Positions 1 to 8,653 of a DNA stretch of 64,000 bases are shown here, piece by piece. Origin of the DNA: Lachnospiraceae bacterium (GTDB lineage: Bacteria; Bacillota; Clostridia; Lachnospirales; Bianqueaceae); the NCBI GenBank assembly GCA_022794035.1, contig JAAWDX010000003.1:124001-188000 (forward strand). Reading direction: 5' to 3'. Under the pieces are notes generated by a model. It saw only the letters and a program-made list of their open reading frames with translations, had not been told where the DNA came from and searched no databases. The position numbers and the translations under genes were made by a program. Every line of letters starts with the position of its first letter. Positions within the stretch are counted from its first letter, which is position 1.

Positions 1-198
1 TCCCATGAGCGTATCGATGCTGATATTAAAAAAGGCGGCCAGCTGCGGGAGCAGGGCGATATCGGGATAGGTGGCTCCGGTTTCCCATTTGGAAACAGTG
101 GCTTTGGAAACGCCGAAATGCTTGGCCAGCGCTTCCTGCGTTAGATGCAGGCGCCGGCGGTTTTCTGCTACTATGCGGCCGAGCTGAATTTGATCCAT
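1..198 (-). CDS. XRE-family transcriptional regulator, N-terminal part (runs off the window)
   Basis: The reverse strand encodes 66 residues from an ATG at 198 with an AAGGAAG ribosome site upstream; the frame is open to the window edge, so the C-terminus is missing. The visible part is a Cro/C1-type helix-turn-helix: LTQEALAKHFGVSKATVSKWE is the second and recognition helix region, followed by the usual YPDIALLPQLAAFF and the start of an ID-TLMG segment. This architecture is typical of Firmicutes XRE regulators with a variable C-terminal sensor or membrane domain. It is divergent from the large surface-protein gene that starts at 584, but nothing shows that it regulates it. Confidence 0.85.
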   Translation of the reverse strand, partial: MDQIQLGRIVAENRRRLHLTQEALAKHFGVSKATVSKWETGATYPDIALLPQLAAFFNISIDTLMG

Positions 199-583
199 AG
201 ATATATACTTCCTTAAATTGATGGTTTTATTATAGAAGAAAGAGTGAGGGTTTACAAGGGAGCGAAAAGTAACTTTTGGGAAAAAAGTTTCTTAAAAGGA
301 AACATAGATCAAAGTAAAAAATTTTGTTTTGCGAATATGGATACAGGATCTTGTATGTTGAAAATTACATATACAAATTATAGGATAAAGCTATTTTTGT
401 TAAAATTTACAGAAAAAATGATTGTAAAATCGACAAAAATGCTATATACTTTTAAAGCATAATATATCTTGCAATTAGTACAGGCGAAATATAATACATA
501 GCCAAAATGCAGAACCTGCCATTGTTAGATGTAAAATCGATCATAATTTAAAAGAAATGAACAGTGTTTAGGAGGGCAATTTT
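199..583. other. AT-rich intergenic region upstream of the surface protein
   Basis: 385 bases between two divergent genes. It must hold promoters for both. The best plus-strand candidate is TTGCAA (469-474) and TATAAT (490-495), but the spacer is only 15 bases, so it is weak. An AGGAGGG ribosome site lies just before the ATG at 584. A 72-codon open frame (244-462) has no ribosome site and no protein-like character and is not called. Confidence 0.4.
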
Positions 584-3500
584 ATGAGGCAAAAGAGACG
601 GGTATGTAGCTGGCTTTTATGCTTTGCTATGCTTTTGTCAGTGTTCGGGAACTGCTTTACGGCGCAGGCTGCGGATGTCATTCAGAATCCGGGCGAGGCG
701 TGGAATAGCTATTTGGACCGCGTATATCAGGCGCGCAAGGCGGAATTTGATGCGCTGCGCGCTGCAAATGCGGACAATCTGGTGCCGGCAGAGGAGGTCT
801 GGACTCTGAATGCGATGGAAGAGGCAACGGATGCAGACGGCAATGGCTTAGTTGACGTGTATAAGGCGTCACAGCTTCGGTGGGCTTTGGTCAATAAAAA
901 ATCGCTGGAGCTGAAAAATGATGTGGACCTTGGCGGACGCAATGGCGTGAACTGGTCGCCCGTTGCAGATCCTGGTAATATCATTATCGAGGGTAATGGG
1001 CAGACGATTTATAATATGAACTGCGAAGGCGGTGCATATGTTGGTTTTATCTCTAGCGTAGCTGAAGCCAATAGCGCGTTTAAAATGCAAAATATCCGTT
1101 TCCGCTATTGCTACACGAGAGCCACGGGGCAGTATTCAGGTACTGTAATTGGCTGGATGCGTGGCGGTCAGATGAAGCAGGTATCGGTAGAGGATTCTGT
1201 ACTTTACGGTGCGGCCCATACGGGTGGTATTGTAAGCGGTTGGAGCGGTACAGGAGACGGTAACCTGCAAAGTTTTGTTGTAAAAATGGATCAGTGCCAT
1301 GTACGGAATATTACAGTATATGGTACAAGCTGTGTCGGGTCCTTTGTAGGGCCGGTTTCCGGCTATAAAATTACAAATAGTTATGGTATTGATAGCTATG
1401 ATATTTCTACTTCTAGCCATTCAGGCGGATTTGTTTCCTGCCCGGGCTATTGCTGGGTAGAAAACTGTTTTACGAACGTTAAGCTCTATTGTAATTCAGA
1501 TGGCGGTGTTTTTTCTGGCATTGGTCATTATGTGAATCATTTTGAGAATTGTTTTGCAGCAGGTGTTGTAGAAGGAACTTCATCAGTCGGTGGTTTTTTT
1601 GGCCGTGATGAGCAGACAACCGATACTTGTGTTAACTGCTACAGTACTTCCATGGTAGGCATGCAGAGTACGGCAAGTAATATGGGTGGTTTTTATGGTT
1701 CTACGTCTGGTACTTTAATTACAAACAGCTACTGTGCCGGAGAGGTTGGTACTACACAGACAAAGCCTGGACAAGCAAGCTCGTCAACGCTTGGCGGATT
1801 TGGCGGTGCGGGCGGCAGTGCAGCACAGATTCAGAATTGCTATTATGACAAGCAGACCTCTGGTATGGAAGAATATGTAATTGGCACAACTCAGCAAACT
1901 GCATTTACTGGAATCGATGGATATCTGACTGGTCAGATGATTGGCAGTGCTATGCAGGATGAGTTGGGTATGGATAATTGGGTATATCAGGAAGGCATGT
2001 ATCCTCAGCTGAAAGTGTTTGCAGAGCCTACAGAAGCCTTTGGTAATGAAACCGATCGGGCAATCGCAAGGGCTTATTCTTCAGCGTCTGTTTGTACGGC
2101 GTTGCTGCAGCCTTCCAATTTAGGAAAGTCGCAGGAGGAGCTGGAGGCCTTTGGCAATGCCAATTATGATACGGTGCGAAAGATTACGGTTTTATTCCCG
2201 CTAACCAATAATGAGATCTCGGGGATTGGCAGTCAAGGCATGTCGATTCGCTGGGATGTACGGCCGGGCTATACCTGTCAGGTACCTGGTGATATGTATG
2301 GAAATGAAGTCATTATCATTGATCCAAAGACATATCAGACAACAAACTTTACGCCCGGCGTTGGTTGGGTGGATGTTTCCGTAGATACAGGCATTGTCAA
2401 TCCGCAGAACGGGGCGAACATTGTTGGCCAGCGCTTTATGCGCCTAGTGCCGACTACCGTTATTTCTATGGGAAATGCCGAATCTGTTTCTGCCGTTCGC
2501 TATGTAGATCGCGGAGATGATCGGCAGAAAGAGGCTGATGTTCAGTATGATCATCGGCTGGATGTTGTGTTTGCAGCCGGCGAAGCCAATCAGGTAGACT
2601 CAGGTAATATTCGCAATTCTGCCTATCCTAAAGATGATGAAACATTTGGCTATAAAGTAACAGAAGATGCAGCCACGGGTGAAAAAAAGGTAGAGCTGGT
2701 TGGTGTTGAATTGCCGTCAGTTGCATCAGGTGGCGTTGGCGGTAAGGTCGTCGTCGTCGTGTTTAAGCAGAATCCGGAAACCGGCGAGTTTGAGGAGATG
2801 AATGTTGCTACAGATGAAAATCTGCAGGATCTGCTGCTCAACAGACGGCATGTGGTGCCTGAGGATAGGGGCGTTTATCGTCTTGAGTACCGCTGGTACA
2901 CGGCCGGCCAAATGAATGGCGGCTATATTACGAATAGTAAAACGCTGACGATACGGGATTCACTGAAGCTTTCTTATGATTGGAATCATGTGGATCATGA
3001 GGAGCAGAGTTTGATTTATGAGGATGATTATCCTTATACGATCGGTGCAACAGTTCAGGATGCAAAACATGAAATTCCAGAAGACCCTGCGACGAAGGGG
3101 TATACCTTTATGGGATGGAGCACAGATCCAGAAGCAGATCCTGATCATTTTGTGCCCTTTACAGAAGAAACGCAGCTGGAAGATGATACGGTTGTCTATG
3201 CCGTTTGGAAGATCAATAGATATCCGGTTTCTATTGTGAAGAATGGGCGCGGTATCATCAGTGGAACGGGCAGCTATCCTTACGGCGACGATGCAAAACT
3301 GACCTGGCAGCCGGAAGAGGGCTGGTATATCAACTATATTATGGTAGATGGTATCGTGCGCGATGATTTGCTTGCGGAGAATGAATTTACTTTTGAAGCA
3401 GTAGAAGCAGCCCACACGATTTATGTGGAATTCGGACAGGATCAAAATGTTGTAGAATCCGAGTATTATCCTATTATTACAAAGCGTACCGGCGGCGATG

Positions 3501-6361
3501 CAAGCTGCATGGTGAGTGATTCTGTTTCGGCTAGGCCGGGAGAGGATGCGACAATTACATGGGCGGCCGGTGATGGCTATAAGGTGACAAAGGTCCTCAT
3601 TGACGGTATGCTGATAGATAATGGTAAGAGCGGAAGCTATACATTTAACGGTATCAGCCGCGGTCATGAAGTGGAGGTTGTTTTCGAAAAGGAGAATACC
3701 AGCACGGTGAATGTTGTTAAAGGATATTCTACGATCAACACCTCTAAAACGGGCAGTGGTACTGTGACCGAGAGTGCCAGTGTGGAAAACAGCGGTAGCT
3801 ATACCGTTCATTGGATACCAGAAGCAGGAAATCATGTGACGAAAATCGTTATTGATGGGGTTGAGATTACGGATGCAGCTGTGCTTAATCAAGGTGAGCA
3901 CACCTTCTTCCCCGTTGGTGAGGATCATACATTTGAAGTATTTTTTGAACCGGATACAGTAGATCCTGATCATCCGACTCCGCCAGATCCAACAGCCAAA
4001 ACTTATACGATCGAAACGCAGATTACAGGAGGACCTGGTACAATTACACCCACTACAGTAGTGGAGGTGTCTGCAAGCAGTCCGGAAGCAAATGAGGAAA
4101 TTGAGTGGACAACGCCGGATCAGCGTTATAAAGTGAAGGATGTCTATGTCGATGGTGTTTCCGTTAAAGACAGCACGGATGAAAATGCTAAAGTCGTTTT
4201 TGACGAAATTGACAGCGACCATACGGTTTTAGTTGTTTTAGAGCCGAATTTATTTGAAGTTCAAACCGTAATAGAAGGCGAAGGCAGCATCACGCCAGGA
4301 GCGACTCTTTTCTGGGGTGAAGACTATACAGTTAATTATGAAGCAGCGGACGGATGGAAGCTGGAGCAGATTTATATCGATGAGGTAGCACAGATTGAAT
4401 ATCCTGAGCCTGAGGAACCGGAAAATCCGGATGAAGAAAATAAAGAGGCAAGGAATGTTCCGCAGATTATAGGTTTGGCTCTTCATCTTAATCGGTTAGG
4501 AAGAGGAACTGCTGCATTTGCACCGGAGGATCAGACAGGAGATGCCGATCAGACGGATGTCGGTCCGGTAGAATTTGCAAAGATTGAGCAAAATCATAAG
4601 GTGCATGTTGTCTTTAGTAAGATCGACGCTTCAGGAGAAGAGCCTGATACAGTTAAGCATAATGTGAGTACTTCTTTAAGCGGCGGTATCGGCAGTGTGA
4701 CGCCTGGCGTTGTTTTAGAGGACGGCAGCCAGTATACCGTTGAATGGAATGTGGCAGAAGGATATGAGGTCGAATCGGTAACCGTTAAGGTTAATGGTAT
4801 TGCCAGAGATGGCATGGTAGCAGGCAATCAGGTTGTGATTGATGATTTGAGCGATGATGTAGAAGTTAATGTTGTACTGCGCCCTGCTCATACAGTTAAT
4901 GTTCCGGGAGCTACGCCTCCAAGTGAGGAGGATAATGCGCCTACCTATGATATTCGAACAAGTATTGAAAAAGGTGCAGGAACGATTTCTTCATCAATGA
5001 GCGGTGTGGCTCAGGGAAGTGATCAGACAATCTACTGGAATTTTGGCGATGATTCGGCTATTCGCACTATCTATGTGGATGGTGTGGTGCGCGATGATTT
5101 ACTATCCTCAGGGCAGTATACATTCTCTAATATTACAGAGAACCATGTTATCGAGATTTTCATTAAAGAAGATCCCAATGGGACTGGCGGTGTGGTTGAT
5201 AAGGAATCGTACCGTGTGATTACTTCTATGAGCGGTCAAGGGGAAATTTCAGATAGTACGACAGTACAAAAAGGTGATTCTGCTACTGTTACCTGGACAC
5301 CTGCAGAAGGCTGGCAAGTGACAAAGGTGATGATTGACGGAGCAGAAAAGACGGACCTCCTTTCTGAGAATAGCCTTACTTTTAATCAAATCGGTGCAGA
5401 TCATACTATTCAGGTGGTTTGTGAGAAAGTTCAGGCGCCGGGCGAGGATCCCGTTGAACCCTCTGAGCAGTTTACGATTACAACGGCTATGCAAGGCGAG
5501 GGAACGATTTCTTCTTCATGTACAGTAGAGAAAGGACAGGATAAGACCATTCGCTGGAGTGCGAAGGATGGAAGCTTTGTGGCTGCTGTCATTGTGGATG
5601 GCATTATGCGCGGTGATTTGCTGCAGGCAAATCAGGTTGCATTTAATTCTATTGATAGCGATCATACGGTTGAAGTGCTATTTAAGGAAAAAACAGAGAA
5701 GCCGGATGAGGAGCCCAAACCGGATGAGGTAAAATATGTACAGGTTAAAACATCCTCTAAAGGACAGGGTACCATCAGCGGAACCAAAACAATGGTAGCC
5801 GGATCTGGTTATACGGTTTCTTGGAAGGCAGCAGACGGTTGGAAAGTCGCGGGCATTTTGGTTGATGGCATGAATGTGGATAGTCTTGCCACTGCTGAGC
5901 AGCTTGTCTTCAATACGGTCAACGAGGATCATACCATTCAGGTTATCTTTGTACCGGCGGATGGAAGCGCACCGGGACCTGCTCATACGATTGAGACCGA
6001 TATTTCCGGTGGAGAAGGTACGATTACAGCGACTGGTGAAGCACCGGAAGAAGGAGATTATACCGTTACTTGGGAACCGAAAGAAGGGTACGAAGTTGAT
6101 ATGGTGATCATTGACGGTGTAGAGCATCCTGAGCTAGTTGGTGCAGGTTCCTGGACGTTTAAATCTGTAGAAGGTAGTCACAGCATTCGGGTGACGATGC
6201 GGCCTGTTCAAAAGACACCGGATGAGGAGCAGGGAGGCACCGGCGTTGGAACGGGTGATGAGCTTCCTGTTGGGACATTTGCAGTCTTGGGTGTTTCTGT
6301 ACTGGCACTTGTGCTGCTTCTCATTCTCAGGGGAAGGAAAAAGACTCATTTTAATGAATAA
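584..6361 (+). CDS. Giant secreted surface protein: GLUG-like region, InlB-type repeat, 11 tandem divergent repeats, C-terminal anchor
   Basis: 1,925 residues with a Sec signal peptide (KRR then a hydrophobic core, cleavage near AQA, residue 30). Residues about 80-450 contain irregular GG-F/Y-G motifs with N-C-Y/F pairs, like GLUG or beta-helix repeats. Residues about 793-880 hold one Listeria-Bacteroides (InlB B) repeat ending in the typical YAVW. Residues about 882-1876 are 11 copies of a roughly 75-residue unit with a G-x-G-x-I, an aromatic/W, and V-DG core ending in H-T-I-x-V-x-F; these resemble the divergent InlB B-repeat family. Proline/glutamate-rich linkers separate some copies, and copy 5 is split by an insertion. 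The tail has TGDELP, one membrane helix and RGRKK, a sortase-type layout without canonical LPxTG. Probable wall-anchored adhesin or stalk protein; ligand unknown. It is transcribed alone and followed by a terminator. Confidence 0.9.
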   Translation: MRQKRRVCSWLLCFAMLLSVFGNCFTAQAADVIQNPGEAWNSYLDRVYQARKAEFDALRAANADNLVPAEEVWTLNAMEEATDADGNGLVDVYKASQLRWALVNKKSLELKNDVDLGGRNGVNWSPVADPGNIIIEGNGQTIYNMNCEGGAYVGFISSVAEANSAFKMQNIRFRYCYTRATGQYSGTVIGWMRGGQMKQVSVEDSVLYGAAHTGGIVSGWSGTGDGNLQSFVVKMDQCHVRNITVYGTSCVGSFVGPVSGYKITNSYGIDSYDISTSSHSGGFVSCPGYCWVENCFTNVKLYCNSDGGVFSGIGHYVNHFENCFAAGVVEGTSSVGGFFGRDEQTTDTCVNCYSTSMVGMQSTASNMGGFYGSTSGTLITNSYCAGEVGTTQTKPGQASSSTLGGFGGAGGSAAQIQNCYYDKQTSGMEEYVIGTTQQTAFTGIDGYLTGQMIGSAMQDELGMDNWVYQEGMYPQLKVFAEPTEAFGNETDRAIARAYSSASVCTALLQPSNLGKSQEELEAFGNANYDTVRKITVLFPLTNNEISGIGSQGMSIRWDVRPGYTCQVPGDMYGNEVIIIDPKTYQTTNFTPGVGWVDVSVDTGIVNPQNGANIVGQRFMRLVPTTVISMGNAESVSAVRYVDRGDDRQKEADVQYDHRLDVVFAAGEANQVDSGNIRNSAYPKDDETFGYKVTEDAATGEKKVELVGVELPSVASGGVGGKVVVVVFKQNPETGEFEEMNVATDENLQDLLLNRRHVVPEDRGVYRLEYRWYTAGQMNGGYITNSKTLTIRDSLKLSYDWNHVDHEEQSLIYEDDYPYTIGATVQDAKHEIPEDPATKGYTFMGWSTDPEADPDHFVPFTEETQLEDDTVVYAVWKINRYPVSIVKNGRGIISGTGSYPYGDDAKLTWQPEEGWYINYIMVDGIVRDDLLAENEFTFEAVEAAHTIYVEFGQDQNVVESEYYPIITKRTGGDASCMVSDSVSARPGEDATITWAAGDGYKVTKVLIDGMLIDNGKSGSYTFNGISRGHEVEVVFEKENTSTVNVVKGYSTINTSKTGSGTVTESASVENSGSYTVHWIPEAGNHVTKIVIDGVEITDAAVLNQGEHTFFPVGEDHTFEVFFEPDTVDPDHPTPPDPTAKTYTIETQITGGPGTITPTTVVEVSASSPEANEEIEWTTPDQRYKVKDVYVDGVSVKDSTDENAKVVFDEIDSDHTVLVVLEPNLFEVQTVIEGEGSITPGATLFWGEDYTVNYEAADGWKLEQIYIDEVAQIEYPEPEEPENPDEENKEARNVPQIIGLALHLNRLGRGTAAFAPEDQTGDADQTDVGPVEFAKIEQNHKVHVVFSKIDASGEEPDTVKHNVSTSLSGGIGSVTPGVVLEDGSQYTVEWNVAEGYEVESVTVKVNGIARDGMVAGNQVVIDDLSDDVEVNVVLRPAHTVNVPGATPPSEEDNAPTYDIRTSIEKGAGTISSSMSGVAQGSDQTIYWNFGDDSAIRTIYVDGVVRDDLLSSGQYTFSNITENHVIEIFIKEDPNGTGGVVDKESYRVITSMSGQGEISDSTTVQKGDSATVTWTPAEGWQVTKVMIDGAEKTDLLSENSLTFNQIGADHTIQVVCEKVQAPGEDPVEPSEQFTITTAMQGEGTISSSCTVEKGQDKTIRWSAKDGSFVAAVIVDGIMRGDLLQANQVAFNSIDSDHTVEVLFKEKTEKPDEEPKPDEVKYVQVKTSSKGQGTISGTKTMVAGSGYTVSWKAADGWKVAGILVDGMNVDSLATAEQLVFNTVNEDHTIQVIFVPADGSAPGPAHTIETDISGGEGTITATGEAPEEGDYTVTWEPKEGYEVDMVIIDGVEHPELVGAGSWTFKSVEGSHSIRVTMRPVQKTPDEEQGGTGVGTGDELPVGTFAVLGVSVLALVLLLILRGRKKTHFNE

Positions 6362-6381
6362 TCATTAGAATAAAAGAAAAG

Positions 6382-6413
6382 TGGGCAGGCGAAAAATGCG
6401 CTTGCCCATTTTT
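6382..6413 (+). terminator. Intrinsic terminator after the surface-protein gene
   Basis: A 9-bp stem (GGGCAGGCG with CGCTTGCCC, one G-U pair) and a 7-base loop, followed by ATTTTTAT. It lies about 20 bases after the stop codon. Confidence 0.85.
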
Positions 6414-6466
6414 ATGGAGTGGGGTATGATAGGAGAAGGATTTTAAGAAAGTAGGGGGAGACTGTA

Positions 6467-6622
6467 GTGAATGTTCTAGTTATTGACGGGCAAGGAGGAC
6501 AGCTTGGCGCGCAGGTGATTAAGGCAATAGCATCAAAAATTCCCGAGATTACGATACAGGCCGTTGGAACCAATGTAATCGCAACCACGGCCATGAAAAG
6601 CGGTTCCTTGTTAAAAATCTAA
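6467..6622 (+). pseudogene. Truncated DUF3842-family gene (N-terminal third only)
   Basis: A GTG-started frame of 51 residues behind a GGGGGAG ribosome site begins VNVLVIDGQGGQLGAQ and continues to a VGTNVIATTAM segment. This matches the N-terminal nucleotide-binding-like part of DUF3842 proteins, which from family knowledge are about 130 residues long. Here the frame ends after GSLLKI and no continuation is seen in other frames before the promoter of the next gene. Most likely a deletion relic. A short functional protein cannot be excluded because the ribosome site is intact. Confidence 0.6.
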
Positions 6623-6635
6623 AATGTGATAAAAT
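6608..6635 (+). promoter_or_regulatory. Promoter of the ECF S-component/kinase pair
   Basis: TTGTTA (6608-6613), 16-base spacer, TAAAAT (6630-6635). It overlaps the end of the DUF3842 relic and would start an untranslated leader of about 130 bases. Confidence 0.5.
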
Positions 6636-6710
6636 ATCAATATACTCAGAAGGGTAGAACTGGAGCAGAAGCTCATAAACAAAAAGATTTCATATCAAGA
6701 CGATGCTAAG

Positions 6711-6748
6711 AAAGCGTTGATTTCTCAGAAGAGAAACCAGCGCTTTTA
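6711..6748 (+). terminator. Terminator-like hairpin in the leader of the ECF S-component gene (attenuator candidate)
   Basis: Two 16-base arms (AAAGCG...TTTCTC and GAGAAA...GCGCTTT) pair with one G-U and one A-C mismatch around an AGAA loop and are followed by TTTTAT. It sits between the predicted promoter and the ribosome site of the next gene, so readthrough would be needed for expression. No known riboswitch class was recognised in the roughly 70 bases before it. Confidence 0.55.
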
Positions 6749-6774
6749 TATTTGTCAATAAATGGAGGAAAGTT

Positions 6775-7311
6775 ATGAAAAATAAAGATCATATTCGGAA
6801 AATGATTTTAAGTGCTATGTTTCTGGCTTTGGCTTATGTACTGCCGTTTTTTACTGGTCAGATTCCGCAGATTGGGTCCATGTTATGCCCAATGCATCTG
6901 CCGGTATTGCTTTGCGGATTTATCTGTGGCTGGCCATGGGGATTAGCCGTTGGGCTGTTTGCCTCGCTTTTGCGGTCAGTACTTTTGGGAATGCCAAAGC
7001 TTTTTCCCACGGCAATTTGTATGGCATTTGAGCTTGCTACATATGGTGCATTGGTTGGATTCTTATATCAGCGCTTTCCTAAGAAAAGAGGATTTATTTA
7101 TGCAGCGCTTATTGCAGCGATGGCTGCAGGAAGGCTGGTATGGGGCGCTGCTAGATTGGCCTGTGAAGGATTTAATGTAGCAGTGTTTAATGCTTCTGCA
7201 TTTTGGGCTGATGCTATTACAACAGCGATTCCGGGGATTATTGTACAGATTGTGTTGATTCCTATTTTGGTTATGCTCATTGATCAAAAAAGATTTAGGA
7301 GATATCAATGA
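6775..7311 (+). CDS. ECF transporter S component (vitamin-type substrate-binding membrane subunit)
   Basis: 178 residues with about six hydrophobic segments, beginning with a positively charged start and an LSAMFLALAYVLPF first helix, which is typical of ECF S components. The PQIGSMLCPMHLPVLLCGF segment and the conserved G-W-G-L-A-V-G-L region fit a widespread clostridial subfamily. Such subunits bind one vitamin or precursor and work with a shared energising module (two ATPases plus EcfT) encoded elsewhere. The stop codon overlaps the start of a P-loop kinase gene (ATGA), suggesting that the imported molecule is phosphorylated on entry. Substrate cannot be read from sequence; pantothenate or a nucleoside-like vitamin are guesses. 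Strong GGAGG ribosome site. Confidence 0.85.
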   Translation: MKNKDHIRKMILSAMFLALAYVLPFFTGQIPQIGSMLCPMHLPVLLCGFICGWPWGLAVGLFASLLRSVLLGMPKLFPTAICMAFELATYGALVGFLYQRFPKKRGFIYAALIAAMAAGRLVWGAARLACEGFNVAVFNASAFWADAITTAIPGIIVQIVLIPILVMLIDQKRFRRYQ

Positions 7312-7898
7312 TGAATGAGGCGGAGCTGATAAAAGGACAGTTTGGGGGAATGCTCCGGCAAATAGAGCGATTGCTTCGAAAGGGCAGCACAACGGTTGCG
7401 ATTGAGGGCGGCAGTGCCAGCGGAAAGACAACATTAGGGCGTTTTCTTGAAGACAGCTATAAGTGTACGGTTTTTCATATGGATGATTTCTTTTTAAGGC
7501 CAGAACAGCGGACAAAGCAGCGTCTGGCAGAGCCCGGTGGCAATGTGGACAGAGAGCGTTTTTTGCAGGAAGTTCTTTTGCCGCTTAAGGAAGATAGGCC
7601 TATTTGCTATCGGCGGTTTGATTGTAGCACCTTTTCCTTATTGCCTGCGGTATCAATAAAGCCGGAGAAACTGGTGGTGGTAGAAGGAGCCTATAGCATG
7701 CATCCAGACTTTACCGGGTATTATGATTTTTCAGTATTTTTGAATATTGAGCCTACTATCCAGAAAAAGCGTATTCAAAAGAGAAATACGCCGAAACAGG
7801 CCGAGAGGTTTTTTCAAGAATGGATTCCACTGGAGCAGCACTACTTTGCAGAGATGAAAGTAAAAGAACGATGTGATATGGTGATCGATATAAATTAA
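7308..7898 (+). CDS. Uridine-kinase-like P-loop kinase
   Basis: 196 residues. Walker A is GGSASGKTT near residue 37; HMDDFFL follows as the substrate-site acid motif, and VVEGAYSMHP matches the uridine kinase / phosphoribulokinase fold. A lid-like segment (KKRIQKRN) is near residue 150. Length is close to the 200-210 residues of uridine kinases, but the family also includes nicotinamide riboside and pantothenate kinases. It overlaps the ECF S-component stop by four bases and is translationally coupled to it, so its substrate is probably the transported compound. It converges on the next gene, with the two stop codons overlapping. Confidence 0.8.
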   Translation: MMNEAELIKGQFGGMLRQIERLLRKGSTTVAIEGGSASGKTTLGRFLEDSYKCTVFHMDDFFLRPEQRTKQRLAEPGGNVDRERFLQEVLLPLKEDRPICYRRFDCSTFSLLPAVSIKPEKLVVVEGAYSMHPDFTGYYDFSVFLNIEPTIQKKRIQKRNTPKQAERFFQEWIPLEQHYFAEMKVKERCDMVIDIN

Positions 7899-8554
7899 GA
7901 ACGGTCGATGTCTTTATGTTCTATTATACTGTTATCTGCCAATATATCAGGCTTATATTTCATGCTGTCTGCTTCAGTAAGTGTTCTGATTACTTTGCAA
8001 GGAACGCCGGCGGCAAAGCTGTTGGCGGGAATATCTCTCGTTACTACGCTGCCGGCACCGATTACACAGTTATCGCCAATTGTAACACCGGGACAAACCG
8101 TTACAGAAGCGCCGAACCAGCAATCATTGCCGATATGAACGGGTTTAGCGTAACAAAGATGCTTTTTTTGGCCATCGGCTGTTAATAATGCTCGGCGTTC
8201 ATTGGCTAACATAGGGTGGATGGGAGTTACGATTGTCACATTTGGACCAAAATTGCAGTTATCACCAATTGTAACCTCGGCATCATCCTGGATGGTTAAG
8301 TTGAAATTACCAAAAAAATGTTTACCAATTTTGGTATGTTTCCCATAATGAAACGTGATAGGACCTTGAAGGAAGCTGCCCTCACCAAGCTCACCGATTA
8401 TTTCGGCGAGAATGGCAGTGCGTTTTTGTGTTTCATCCTCATAAGTATTATTGTAGTCTATATTTAATTTATGTGTTTTTAACTTAATTGCTTTTAAGGC
8501 TGGATCAGCAGGGCTAAATAAGATGCCGGCCTTGATTTTTTCTTCTTCTAACAT
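7895..8554 (-). CDS. Sugar O-acetyltransferase, maltose/galactoside acetyltransferase type
   Basis: 219 residues, the usual size for Maa/LacA enzymes is about 185-205. N-terminal helical substrate cap, then left-handed beta-helix hexapeptide repeats. Recognisable family motifs are the NFNLTIQDDAEVTIGDNC segment, the catalytic-His region TPIHPM, the HIGNDCWFGASVTVCPGVTIGDN repeat stretch (read as three short motifs) and GAGSVVTRDIP. It transfers acetyl from acetyl-CoA to a sugar hydroxyl in the cytoplasm. The C-terminus is about 20 residues longer than usual. Single gene with AGGAGAAAAAC before the ATG; unrelated to its neighbours as far as can be seen. Confidence 0.88.
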   Translation of the reverse strand: MLEEEKIKAGILFSPADPALKAIKLKTHKLNIDYNNTYEDETQKRTAILAEIIGELGEGSFLQGPITFHYGKHTKIGKHFFGNFNLTIQDDAEVTIGDNCNFGPNVTIVTPIHPMLANERRALLTADGQKKHLCYAKPVHIGNDCWFGASVTVCPGVTIGDNCVIGAGSVVTRDIPANSFAAGVPCKVIRTLTEADSMKYKPDILADNSIIEHKDIDRS

Positions 8555-8653
8555 GTTTTTCTCCTATAAAAATATTAAATTCATGGATGCGATACATGTA
8601 TTATGTACATTTTGATTTGAAAAATCAAGAGGTAATTGATTACTCCCTAGGGC

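Noticed and set aside
244..462. 72-codon open frame upstream of the surface protein
   Set aside because: No ribosome site, no family resemblance and strongly AT-biased composition; reads like intergenic DNA.
2960..4222. 420-codon minus-strand open frame inside the surface-protein gene
   Set aside because: It is the antisense shadow of the repeats; the residue pattern (many Cys, Ile, His, Arg) is that of a reversed frame, and the plus frame has a signal peptide and clear domains.
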